64,000 nucleotides of DNA. Origin: Dinoroseobacter shibae DFL 12 = DSM 16493 (lineage in GTDB: Bacteria; Pseudomonadota; Alphaproteobacteria; Rhodobacterales; Rhodobacteraceae). Each line of letters starts with the position of its first letter. The stretch's first letter is position 1. The DNA lies in NCBI RefSeq assembly GCF_000018145.1, contig NC_009952.1, forward strand, positions 1,240,001-1,304,000. Direction: 5' to 3'. Shown piece by piece: positions 8,804-16,902 of this stretch. The notes below the pieces were generated by a model, which worked only from the letters and a program-made list of their open reading frames with translations, made no database searches and was not told where the DNA came from. The position numbers and the translations under genes were made by a program.

Positions 8804-9011
8804 CACGCACCTTCCCCACGGATCGCTGAAACCCGGGCCCGGATCGCGCGCGGCTCGCCCATCGCAACTCGTGCGCGTATTTCGCATTTCGTGAAACGAC
8901 CCGCGTTTTCGGTGTGTTGCGCCTCCTCCTGCGGCAGGCGGTCGCACTACGCTCAGCCTCAGCGAGTATGAACCCGCGTCAGACGGGTCAGCCAGTTGGG
9001 AGGAACACCAC
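8804..9011 (+). promoter_or_regulatory. Probable cox operon control region
   Basis: 208 bases between the regulator and coxM. TTTCG occurs at 8880-8884, 8887-8891 and 8907-8911; the last two are 20 bases apart on the same face of the helix, as expected for LytTR direct-repeat sites. GTCAGACGGGTCAG lies at about 8979-8992. The coxM ribosome site GGGAGGA is at 8998-9004. Assigning these as LytTR sites is a guess. Confidence 0.4.
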
Positions 9012-9866
9012 ATGATACCACCGGCCTTTGAATACCATCGGCCGACGGACCTCGCGTCCGCGGTGAGCGTTTTGCAGGAACATGGCGACGAGGCGCGGTG
9101 CCTCGCGGGCGGGCACAGCCTGATCCCGATGATGAAGCTGCGCATGGCCGCGGTGGAACACCTGGTCGATCTGCAGGACATCGCCGAGCTGCGCGAGATC
9201 CGGGTCGAGGGCGGTCGGGTGACCCTGGGGGCCATGGTCACGCAACACGCGCTGATCACCTCCGACGCGCTGGCCTCCGCCGCGCCGCTGCTGCGCGAGG
9301 CGGCCGAGCAGATCGCCGACCCGCAGGTCCGCTACATGGGCACGGTGGGTGGCAATGTCGCCAATGGCGATCCGGGCAATGACATGCCGGGGCTGATGCA
9401 GGCGCTCGATGCGAGTTTCACCCTGATGGGGCCGGACGGCACCCGCGAGGTTGCGGCGCGGGACTTCTTCGAGGGGGCCTATACCACCACCCGTGAAGAC
9501 GAGGAAATCCTGACCCAGATCGCCTTCGATGCCCATGCCAAGGGCTACGCCTATGAGAAGCAGAAGCGCAAGATCGGCGATTATGCCACCGCCGCCGCCG
9601 CCGTCCTGATCGAGAAGGACGGCACGGTCGCGGGCAAGGTCGACATCGCCATGACCAACCTGAGCGACACGCCGGTGTATTCCGCCGCCGCGGGCGCTGC
9701 GCTGGTTGGCACGAGTTGCGACGCGGAGGCGGTCAAGGCCGCCGTCACCGCGATGCTCGAAGACATCGACCCGATGCCCGACAACCGCGGGCCGGTGGAA
9801 TTCAAACGCCATGTTGCGGGCGTCATCCTGGGCCGGGCCATCGCCCGGGCCTGGTCGCGCGCATAA
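9012..9866 (+). CDS. coxM: Aerobic CO dehydrogenase, medium (FAD) subunit
   Basis: A 284-residue flavoprotein subunit of the molybdenum CO dehydrogenase, which oxidises CO with water to CO2, two protons and two electrons. The two FAD-binding motifs of the family are present: AGGHSLIPMMKLRMA near residue 33 and TVGGNVANGDPGND near 112. The length equals that of CoxM in known CO oxidisers. It passes electrons from the CoxS iron-sulfur clusters to the respiratory chain. coxS follows after 12 bases in the same operon. Confidence 0.96.
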   Translation: MIPPAFEYHRPTDLASAVSVLQEHGDEARCLAGGHSLIPMMKLRMAAVEHLVDLQDIAELREIRVEGGRVTLGAMVTQHALITSDALASAAPLLREAAEQIADPQVRYMGTVGGNVANGDPGNDMPGLMQALDASFTLMGPDGTREVAARDFFEGAYTTTREDEEILTQIAFDAHAKGYAYEKQKRKIGDYATAAAAVLIEKDGTVAGKVDIAMTNLSDTPVYSAAAGAALVGTSCDAEAVKAAVTAMLEDIDPMPDNRGPVEFKRHVAGVILGRAIARAWSRA

Positions 9867-9878
9867 GGGAGAGCAGAC

Positions 9879-10370
9879 ATGAGCAAGATGCACATCAAGA
9901 TGACCGTGAACGGCAAACCCGAGGAAATGCTCGCCGAACCGCGCGAATTGCTGATCTACACGCTGCGCGAGCGGCTCAACATCACCGGGCCCCATGTGGG
10001 CTGCGAGACCTCCCATTGCGGGGCCTGCACGGTGGAAATGGACGGCAAGTCCGTCAAGGCCTGCACCGTGTTCGCCGCCCAGGCCCACGGGGCCGAGATC
10101 ACCACGGTTGAGGGGCTGGGGGATCCCGATAACCTCCACGTGCTGCAGCGGATGTTCAAGGAGCATCACGGGCTGCAATGCGGCTACTGCACGCCGGGGA
10201 TGATCACCCGCGCGCACAGATTGCTGCAGGAAAACCCGAACCCGACCGAGGAAGAGGTCCGTTTCGGCATGGCCGGGAACCTCTGCCGCTGCACCGGGTA
10301 CCAGAACATCGTGAAATCCATCCTGGCCGCTGCCGCCGAGATGAACTCCGCCAAGGAGGCCGCAGAATGA
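9879..10370 (+). CDS. coxS: Aerobic CO dehydrogenase, small (2Fe-2S) subunit
   Basis: A 163-residue iron-sulfur subunit. Cysteines for the plant-type [2Fe-2S] cluster are at 42, 47, 50 and 62 ([10 protein letters not shown] then ACTVF). Those for the C-terminal cluster are at 101, 104, 136 and 138 (CGYC, CRC). It relays electrons from the Mo-Cu centre in CoxL to FAD in CoxM. Its stop overlaps the coxL start as ATGA (10367-10370), so the two are translationally coupled. Confidence 0.97.
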   Translation: MSKMHIKMTVNGKPEEMLAEPRELLIYTLRERLNITGPHVGCETSHCGACTVEMDGKSVKACTVFAAQAHGAEITTVEGLGDPDNLHVLQRMFKEHHGLQCGYCTPGMITRAHRLLQENPNPTEEEVRFGMAGNLCRCTGYQNIVKSILAAAAEMNSAKEAAE

Positions 10371-12787
10371 ATGACATGACCCCCCCCACCCGCGAAGAGC
10401 GGGTCGAAAAGCTCAAGGGCCTGGGCTCGTCGCGCAAGCGGGTTGAGGACGCGCGCTTCACCCAAGGCAAGGGCAACTATGTCGATGACATCAAGCTGCC
10501 GGGGATGCTGCACGGCGATTTCGTGCGCTCGCCCTATGCCCATGCCCGCGTGGTCTCGATCAATGCCGAGGCGGCGCTGGCGCTGCCCGGTGTGGTCGCG
10601 GTGCTGACCGCCAAGGACCTGGAGCCCTTGTCGCTGCACTGGATGCCGACGCTGGCGGGCGACAAGCAGATGGTTCTCGCCGACGGCAAGGTCCTTTTCC
10701 AGGGCCAGGAGGTCGCCTTTGTCGTGGCCGAGGACCGCTATATCGCCGCCGACGCGGTGGAGCTGGTCGAGGTCGAGTACGAGGAACTGCCCGTGCTGGT
10801 GGACCCGTTCGAGGCGCTGCAATCCGACGTGGTGCTGCGCGAGGATCTGGAGCCCGGGGCCGACGGGGCCCATGGGCCCCGCCGCCATCACAACCACATC
10901 TTCCTGTGGGAAGAGGGCGACAAGGCGGCCACCGAGCAGGTGATCGAAAACGCCGAGGTCGTGGTCGAGGAGATGGTCTATTATCACCGCACGCACCCGT
11001 GCCCGCTGGAGACCTGCGGGTCGGTGGCGTCCATGGACAAGGTCAACGGCAAGCTGACGCTCTGGGGGACGTTCCAGGCCCCGCATGTGGTGCGCACGGT
11101 CGCGAGCCTGCTGTCGGGGATCGAAGAGCATAACATCCGGGTGATCAGCCCCGATATCGGCGGGGGCTTCGGCAACAAGGTCGGGGTCTATCCGGGCTAT
11201 GTCTGCTCCATCGTGGCCTCCATCGTCACGGGCAAGCCGGTGAAGTTCATCGAGGACCGGATGGACAACCTGATGGCGACGGCCTTTGCGCGCGATTACT
11301 GGATGAAGGGGCGGATCAGCGCGACCAAAGAGGGCAAGATCACCGGGCTGCATTGTCATGTGACCGCGGATCATGGCGCGTTCGATGCTTGCGCGGACCC
11401 CACCAAGTTCCCCGCCGGCTTCTTCCACATCTGCACCGGCTCCTATGACATTCCGGTCGCCTATGTCGGCGTGGACGGGGTCTATACCAACAAGGCGCCA
11501 GGGGGCGTGGCCTATCGCTGCTCCTTCCGGGTGACGGAGGCCGCCTATTTCATCGAGCGGATGATCGAGGTGCTGGCCATGGAGCTGAACATGGACGCGG
11601 CCGAGCTGCGCCGGATCAACTTCATCCGCAAGGAGCAGTTTCCCTATACCAGCGCGCTTGGCTGGGAATATGACAGCGGCGACTACCACACCGCCTGGGA
11701 CAAGGCGCTGGAGGCCGTGGACTACAAGGGCCTGCGTGCCGAGCAGGCTGAGCGCGTCGAGGCGTTCAAGCGCGGCGAGACGCGGAAACTGCTCGGCATC
11801 GGCCTGACGCATTTCACCGAGATCGTCGGCGCGGGCCCGGTGAAGAACTGCGATATCCTCGGGATGGGCATGTTCGACAGCTGCGAGATCCGCATCCACC
11901 CCACCGGGTCCGCCGTCGCGCGGCTGGGCACGATCAGCCAGGGGCAGGGGCATGCGACGACCTTCGCGCAGATACTCGCCTCGGAAACCGGCATCCCTGC
12001 CGACAGCATCACCATCGAGGAAGGCGACACCGACACCGCGCCTTACGGTCTGGGCACTTACGGCTCCCGCTCCACGCCGGTTGCCGGGGCGGCCACGGCG
12101 CTGGCGGGCCGCAAGATCCGGGCCAAGGCGCAGATGATCGCGGCCTACCTCTTGGAGGTCCACGACAACGACGTGGAATGGGACGTGGACCGCTTCGTGG
12201 TCAAGGGCGCGCCGGAGCGGTTCAAGACGATCCAGGAGATCGCCTATGCTGCCTATAACCAGGCCATCCCGGGCGTCGAGCCGGGGCTGGAGGCGGTCAG
12301 CTATTATGACCCGCCCAACATGACCTATCCGTTCGGGGCCTATATCTGCGTGATGGAGATCGACGTGGACACGGGCGAGCACGAGATCCGGCAGTTCTAT
12401 GCGCTGGACGATTGCGGCACCCGGATCAACCCGATGGTCATCGAGGGGCAGGTGCATGGCGGGCTGACCGAGGCGCTCGCCATCGCCATGGGCCAGGAGA
12501 TCGCCTATGACGATATCGGCAACTGCAAGACCGGGACGCTGATGGATTTCTTCATCCCGACCGCGTGGGAGACGCCGAACTACACCACCGACTTCACCGA
12601 GACCCCGAGCCCGCATCACCCGATCGGGGCCAAGGGCGTGGGCGAGAGCCCGAATGTCGGCGGGGTGCCGGCGTTCTCGAACGCGGTGCATGATGCCTTC
12701 CGCGCCTTCGGGCTGCGGCAGAGCCACATGCCGCACGATCATTGGCGGATCTGGAAGACCGCCAATCAACTCGGCCTGCACGGATAG
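10367..12787 (+). CDS. coxL: Aerobic CO dehydrogenase, large (Mo-Cu) subunit, form I
   Basis: An 806-residue catalytic subunit. The form I active-site loop AYRCSFR is present, with the copper-binding cysteine at residue 385, against 388 in Oligotropha carboxidovorans. The base that activates water, Glu in GVGESP, is at 760 (763 in Oligotropha). The same offset at both points supports a start at 10367 and no internal indel. Form I, unlike the form II relatives with an AYRGAGR-type loop, is the type shown to oxidise CO, so this is a genuine CO dehydrogenase and not a generic xanthine-oxidase-family protein. Confidence 0.97.
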   Translation: MNDMTPPTREERVEKLKGLGSSRKRVEDARFTQGKGNYVDDIKLPGMLHGDFVRSPYAHARVVSINAEAALALPGVVAVLTAKDLEPLSLHWMPTLAGDKQMVLADGKVLFQGQEVAFVVAEDRYIAADAVELVEVEYEELPVLVDPFEALQSDVVLREDLEPGADGAHGPRRHHNHIFLWEEGDKAATEQVIENAEVVVEEMVYYHRTHPCPLETCGSVASMDKVNGKLTLWGTFQAPHVVRTVASLLSGIEEHNIRVISPDIGGGFGNKVGVYPGYVCSIVASIVTGKPVKFIEDRMDNLMATAFARDYWMKGRISATKEGKITGLHCHVTADHGAFDACADPTKFPAGFFHICTGSYDIPVAYVGVDGVYTNKAPGGVAYRCSFRVTEAAYFIERMIEVLAMELNMDAAELRRINFIRKEQFPYTSALGWEYDSGDYHTAWDKALEAVDYKGLRAEQAERVEAFKRGETRKLLGIGLTHFTEIVGAGPVKNCDILGMGMFDSCEIRIHPTGSAVARLGTISQGQGHATTFAQILASETGIPADSITIEEGDTDTAPYGLGTYGSRSTPVAGAATALAGRKIRAKAQMIAAYLLEVHDNDVEWDVDRFVVKGAPERFKTIQEIAYAAYNQAIPGVEPGLEAVSYYDPPNMTYPFGAYICVMEIDVDTGEHEIRQFYALDDCGTRINPMVIEGQVHGGLTEALAIAMGQEIAYDDIGNCKTGTLMDFFIPTAWETPNYTTDFTETPSPHHPIGAKGVGESPNVGGVPAFSNAVHDAFRAFGLRQSHMPHDHWRIWKTANQLGLHG

Positions 12788-12795
12788 GAATGGCG

Positions 12796-12842
12796 GGGTG
12801 AACCCCGCCCTACACCTTCGGGGGTAGGGTGGGGTTTCACCC
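12796..12842. repeat. Long palindromic hairpin between coxL and coxD
   Basis: The left arm (12796-12816, GGGTGAACCCCGCCCTACACC) and right arm (12823-12842, GGTAGGGTGGGGTTTCACCC) pair over nearly 20 base pairs with one bulged T. The loop is short. There is no T run, so it is not a plain intrinsic terminator. It resembles dispersed REP-like palindromes of Rhodobacteraceae and could stabilise the coxMSL message or reduce read-through into coxDEF. Confidence 0.7.
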
Positions 12843-12858
12843 TCCATCCAGGCAAGGA

Positions 12859-13737
12859 ATGACAGACTGGACATCTCTTCAGACCGCGATGGCGGAGCAC
12901 GGCTATGTCGCCTCCGACGACCTGGCCATGGCGCTGCATATCGCCCGGTCGCTCGGGCGGCCATTGCTGCTCGAGGGCGCGGCAGGCGTCGGCAAGACCG
13001 AGGTCGCCCGCGTGCTTGCGGCGGTCGAGGATACGCGGCTGATCCGGCTGCAATGCTACGAGGGGCTCGATGCCTCCCACGCGATCTATGAATGGAACTA
13101 CCCGCGGCAGTTGCTGGCCATTCGCGCCGCCGCCGAGGACGGCGAGAGCGCGCGGGCGGCGGAGACGCGGGTATTCTCCGAAGACTACCTGCTCGAACGG
13201 CCCCTGCTGGCGGCGATCCGGCAGGACCGCGCGCCGGTGCTACTGATCGACGAGATCGACCGGGCGGATGAGGAGTTCGAGGCCTATCTGCTGGAGGTGC
13301 TGTCGGAGTTCCAGATCACCGTGCCGGAGCTGGGCACGCTCACCGCGGTCACGCGACCCACGGTGATCCTGACGGCCAACGGCACGCGGGATCTCAGCGA
13401 CGCGCTGCGCCGCCGCTGCGTTTACGCCTACGTCGAGTATCCCAGCCGCGAGGTGGAGCTGTCGATCCTGCTCGCGCGCTGCCCCGAGATCGCCGACCAG
13501 CTGGCTGCGCAGATCGTCGGCTTCGTGCAGGCCGTGCGCCGGGAGGACCTGGAAAAGAAACCGGGCATCGCCGAGATGCTGGATTTCGCCGCCGCCCTGT
13601 CGGGCCTCGGCATCGCCGATCTGAACGACGACCCCGTGGTTCTGGGCGCGACCCTCGCCACCCTGCTGAAAACCCGCCAGGACCGCGACACCCTGTCGGT
13701 CGAGGTGGCCCAACGGCTCGCGGGGAAGGCGGCGTGA
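12859..13737 (+). CDS. coxD: MoxR-type AAA ATPase, CO dehydrogenase maturation
   Basis: A 292-residue AAA+ ATPase of the MoxR family, with Walker A GAAGVGKTE and Walker B LLIDEIDRADEE, followed by the arginine finger region LRRRCVYAY. CoxD in Oligotropha is needed to insert sulfur and copper into the Mo-Cu site of CoxL, acting as a chaperone-like unfoldase. The ATG at 12859 is preferred over an in-frame GTG at 12829, which lies inside the palindrome. The stop overlaps the coxE GTG. Confidence 0.92.
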   Translation: MTDWTSLQTAMAEHGYVASDDLAMALHIARSLGRPLLLEGAAGVGKTEVARVLAAVEDTRLIRLQCYEGLDASHAIYEWNYPRQLLAIRAAAEDGESARAAETRVFSEDYLLERPLLAAIRQDRAPVLLIDEIDRADEEFEAYLLEVLSEFQITVPELGTLTAVTRPTVILTANGTRDLSDALRRRCVYAYVEYPSREVELSILLARCPEIADQLAAQIVGFVQAVRREDLEKKPGIAEMLDFAAALSGLGIADLNDDPVVLGATLATLLKTRQDRDTLSVEVAQRLAGKAA

Positions 13738-14912
13738 GCCGTGCGACCCGCTTTGCCGCCCGCGATGCCGGGCCCGCCGCGCGCATGGCCGGGTTCATGG
13801 CCCATCTGCGGTCCCATGGCCTGAGCCTCGGCGTCGGGGCCACCGAGTTGGGGATGGAGGCGCTGGCTTGCGTCGACTGCACCCGCCCGGACACGGCCCG
13901 CGCGGCCCTGCGCGCAGTCTGCGCGGGCAGCCAGGCCGAAGCCGCGCAGTTCGACGCCCTCTTCGATGCCTATTGGCTCAATGGCGGGCGCGTGCGCACC
14001 AGGGCTGTCCCGAGCCCGGCGGTCCCGACGCCCGAGAACAGCTCGTCCGAGCTGGCCGAGGGCGCCTCTCAGGGCGGGCGCGGACAGGCCGAAAGCCCCG
14101 ATGGGGGCGACGGCGAGGCGGGCGCGGATGGCGAGGGCAAGCTCGTCGCCTACGCCGTGGCGAACCTGATGAAGAAAGACCTGCGCGACGTGGTCTCGGC
14201 CGCCGATATCCGCGCCGCCGAGAAGGTGGCCGAAAGTCTGGGCCGGGCCCTGCGCGACCGCCGCTCCCGCCGCCGCAAGGCCGCCGCGAAGGGGCAGGGG
14301 GTCGACATGCGCCGCACCCTGCGCCGGGCCCTGGCCACCGGGGGCGAGCCCCTGCGGCTGGCGCGCCGCCACCGCCCCGACCGGCCAGTGAAGATCGTGG
14401 CACTTTGCGATGTCTCCGGCTCCATGACCCTCTATGCCCGCGTGTTCCTCGCCTTCCTTGCGGGGCTGATGCGGGCCGATCCGGCCTCGGATGCGTATCT
14501 CTTTCACACGCGGCTCGTGCGCATCACCCAGGCCCTGCGCGATGACGACCCGATCCGGGCGCTCAACCGGCTGAGCCTGCTTGCGGACGGGTTCGGGGGC
14601 GGCTCGAAAATCGGCGCGGCGCTGGAGCAGTTCGCCGCCACCTATGCCCGCCGCTTCGTCGACGGGCGCACGGTGGTGCTGATCCTGTCGGATGGCTACG
14701 ACACCGCCGAGGCGGGCGATACCGGGGCGGCCCTGGCCCGGCTGAAAAAACGGGGGTGCAAGGTGATCTGGCTCAACCCGCTGAAATCATGGAAAGACTA
14801 CGCACCGGTGGCGGGTGCGATGGCGGCGGCGATGCCCCATCTCGACCTGTTCCACCCGGCCGCGACCTTGGCGGATCTCGCCGCACTGGAAACCGAATTG
14901 GGAGGGGTGTGA
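13734..14912 (+). CDS. coxE: VWA-domain protein, CO dehydrogenase maturation
   Basis: A 392-residue protein with a C-terminal von Willebrand factor A domain. The metal-ion-dependent adhesion motif DVSGSM starts at residue 226, and further down lie GFGGGSKIG and ILSDGYD. The middle (about 95-200) is acidic, then basic and low in complexity. MoxR ATPases typically pair with such VWA partners; CoxE works with CoxD on the CoxL metal site. The GTG start overlaps the coxD stop as GTGA, and the stop overlaps coxF as TGATG. Confidence 0.92.
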   Translation: MSRATRFAARDAGPAARMAGFMAHLRSHGLSLGVGATELGMEALACVDCTRPDTARAALRAVCAGSQAEAAQFDALFDAYWLNGGRVRTRAVPSPAVPTPENSSSELAEGASQGGRGQAESPDGGDGEAGADGEGKLVAYAVANLMKKDLRDVVSAADIRAAEKVAESLGRALRDRRSRRRKAAAKGQGVDMRRTLRRALATGGEPLRLARRHRPDRPVKIVALCDVSGSMTLYARVFLAFLAGLMRADPASDAYLFHTRLVRITQALRDDDPIRALNRLSLLADGFGGGSKIGAALEQFAATYARRFVDGRTVVLILSDGYDTAEAGDTGAALARLKKRGCKVIWLNPLKSWKDYAPVAGAMAAAMPHLDLFHPAATLADLAALETELGGV

Positions 14913-15724
14913 TGGACCCGTTGGACCGCGACATGGAGGCGCTGCGCGCCGAAGGCCGCGCCTTTGCCGTGGCGACCGTGGTGCGCACGCTGGAGGCGAC
15001 CTCGGCCAAACCCGGGGCCAAGGCGCTGATCTCCGCCGAGGGCGAGATCCTCGCGGGCTGGGTCGGGGGTGGGTGCATCCGCGCCGCCGTGGGCCGCGCC
15101 GCGCGGGAGGCCGTGGCCGATGGCGCGACGCGCTTTCTGTCCCTGCGCCCCGAAGAGGTGCTGGAGGCCGAAGGCGTCGCCCCGGGGGAGGAGCGCGCAG
15201 GCATCCGCTTTGCCCGCAACGGCTGCCCGTCCAAGGGGTCGATGGATGTGTTCATCGAACCGGTTCTGCCCCGCCCGGTGCTGCAGATCTGCGGCGGCGG
15301 CCCGGTGGCGCAAGCGCTCGCGCGGCTCGGGGCCGGGTTCGATTTCGACCTGGCGCTCGCCGCGCCGGGCCTCGCGGCGGCCGATGCCCCGGCGGGCGTG
15401 CGCCTGTCCGACAGCTACGCTTTCGACACCTGCGCTGACGCGGCCCGGTTTCTGGTGGTGGCGACCCAAGGCAAGGGGGACGAGGCGGCCCTGCGCGCGG
15501 CCCTGTCGGCGGGCGGGGCTTATGTCGCCTTCGTCGGCTCGCGCCGGAAATTCGCCACCCTGCGCTCCCGGCTGGCGGCGGACGGGGTGCCGCCGGAGGC
15601 GCTGGACCGGGTGAAGGCCCCCGCGGGGCTCGACATCAAGGCGATCACGCCCGAGGAAATCGCCCTGTCGATCCTGGCGGAAATCGTCGCCACCCGGCGC
15701 AGTGCGCAACGGGACGCGCCATGA
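14912..15724 (+). CDS. coxF: XdhC/CoxF family maturation protein
   Basis: A 270-residue member of the XdhC/CoxI/CoxF family, which handle or sulfurate the molybdenum cofactor of xanthine-oxidase-type enzymes. The N-terminal domain shows TLEATSAKPGAKALIS and GWVGGGCIR. The C-terminal Rossmann-like domain contains QICGGGPVAQALARLGAGF and FVGSRRKFATLRSRL. The start overlaps coxE by one base. It is the last intact gene of the cox operon. No coxG was found in the window. Confidence 0.9.
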   Translation: MDPLDRDMEALRAEGRAFAVATVVRTLEATSAKPGAKALISAEGEILAGWVGGGCIRAAVGRAAREAVADGATRFLSLRPEEVLEAEGVAPGEERAGIRFARNGCPSKGSMDVFIEPVLPRPVLQICGGGPVAQALARLGAGFDFDLALAAPGLAAADAPAGVRLSDSYAFDTCADAARFLVVATQGKGDEAALRAALSAGGAYVAFVGSRRKFATLRSRLAADGVPPEALDRVKAPAGLDIKAITPEEIALSILAEIVATRRSAQRDAP

Positions 15725-15813
15725 CCGGCTGGGTATGACGACTGCTCTGCAGGCTCCGGCCCAACCCGGCCCAGGCCGAGGTGCTGAGCCGGATCAAGTT
15801 TCCCTGCTGCTGA
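15721..15813 (+). pseudogene. Mini-ORF behind coxF, broken by an in-frame stop
   Basis: An ATG at 15721 overlaps the coxF stop as ATGA. The frame reads MTGWV, then TGA at 15736-15738. It then continues open for 24 codons and ends at TGA 15811-15813. The later part looks like a real peptide (RLLCRLRPNPAQAEVL, ending KFPCC). If the internal TGA were sense, a 30-residue cysteine-ended microprotein coupled to coxF would result. It may be a decayed gene, a sequencing error or chance; I do not know the family. Confidence 0.4.
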
Positions 15814-15822
15814 GCCCCGGCG

Positions 15823-16800
15823 TCAGTAGAGCCCGGCGGTCCTGCCGCGCAGGGCCACCAGCGCCAGCACCGTGTCGATGGTCGGCGTGGGCGTGTCGGT
15901 CAGACGGCCCAACTCCTGGACCGAGCCCACCAGCGCGTCGATCTCCATCGGCCGCCCCTGGTCAAGGTCCTGCCACATCGACGTGCGGTGCGCCCCCACG
16001 GCGGCGCCGCCATCGATGCGCTTCTCCACGTCGATGGGGAACTTCACGCCCAGCTTTTCCGCGATCTCCTGCGCCTCCAGCATCATGCCGCGTGCCACGG
16101 CGCGGGTGCCCGGGTCGGTGCACAGCACGTCGAGCGTGGCATGAGTCAGCGCCGAGATTGGGTTGAACGACAGGTTCCCCCAGAGCTTCACCCAGATCTC
16201 GTCGCGCAGGCGCGGGCGCACAGGCGCCTTCAGCCCCGCCGCCGAGAGCGCCTTCGAGAGCGCCATGGCGCGTTCGGATTTCGACCCGTCGGGCTCGCCC
16301 AGCGAGAACCGGTTGCCCTCGATATGGTTGATCACCCCCGGCTCGATCACCTCGGCGGCCGGATAGACCACGCAGCCCAGCACCCGGTCCGGGCCGAACC
16401 CGTCCCATTGGGCATTGCCCGGATCGACACTCTCCAGCCGCGTGCCCTCCAGCTCGGTGCCGATCTTGTGGAAATACCACCAGGGCACCCCGTTCACGCC
16501 AGAAACGATGGTGGTGTCCGGCCCGATCAGCGGCTGCATCTTCGGCACCACGGGCGGGACCGAATGGGCCTTGAGTGTGACGATCACGTAATCCTGCGGC
16601 CCCAGATCCTCGGGATTGTCCGACGCGGTGACCGCCACGTTGGTGCGCTGGTCGCCCTCCTCGATCAGCGTCAGCCCGTTTGCCTTCATCGCCGCCAGAT
16701 GCGGGCCGCGCGCCACGAGGCTCACATCCGCCCCCGCCTGCGCCAGTTTCACGCCCATATAGCCGCCGATCGCCCCGGCGCCGAACACACAGATTTTCAT
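15823..16800 (-). CDS. 2-dehydropantoate 2-reductase family protein
   Basis: A 325-residue member of the ketopantoate reductase (ApbA/PanE) family, NAD(P)H-dependent 2-oxoacid reductases. The nucleotide-binding GAGAIGGYMG starts at residue 7. The conserved lysine-containing RDEIWVKLWGNLSFNPISALT helix lies in the C-terminal domain. A methionine five codons after an in-frame purine-rich stretch at 16800 gives the family start MKICVFG. It is the last gene of the tctCBA-ligase operon, so a role in catabolism of the transported acid is more likely than pantothenate synthesis. That is inference. Confidence 0.85.
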   Translation of the reverse strand: MKICVFGAGAIGGYMGVKLAQAGADVSLVARGPHLAAMKANGLTLIEEGDQRTNVAVTASDNPEDLGPQDYVIVTLKAHSVPPVVPKMQPLIGPDTTIVSGVNGVPWWYFHKIGTELEGTRLESVDPGNAQWDGFGPDRVLGCVVYPAAEVIEPGVINHIEGNRFSLGEPDGSKSERAMALSKALSAAGLKAPVRPRLRDEIWVKLWGNLSFNPISALTHATLDVLCTDPGTRAVARGMMLEAQEIAEKLGVKFPIDVEKRIDGGAAVGAHRTSMWQDLDQGRPMEIDALVGSVQELGRLTDTPTPTIDTVLALVALRGRTAGLY

Positions 16801-16835
16801 TGATTTTCCCCACGCACGCACCCCGGCGCGCGTCC

Positions 16836-16868
16836 TTCTTCTTTTGTGCACAAATACTCCCGCCGGAG
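16836..16868 (-). repeat. Dispersed intergenic repeat, copy 1
   Basis: Read on the minus strand it is GGCGGGAGTATTTGTGCACA followed by AAAG. Related sequences occur near 23412, 42458 and 52019. All share a (C/G)GGGA(G)TATTTG(N)GCA core and all lie between genes. Confidence 0.5.
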
Positions 16869-16902
16869 GCGTCCCGAAGGTGCCCCCGGCGTAGAGGTCA
16901 GA

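Noticed and set aside
12829-12858. Upstream GTG start for coxD
   Set aside because: It would place the start inside the right arm of the palindrome and add residues that no CoxD is known to need.
10184-12964. Long minus-strand open frame opposite coxL
   Set aside because: coxL is certain by motif positions; the antisense frame has no domain and results from codon bias.
15736-15738. TGA as a selenocysteine codon in the mini-ORF after coxF
   Set aside because: No SECIS-like hairpin is evident directly after the codon and no known selenoprotein resembles the peptide; a broken frame is simpler.
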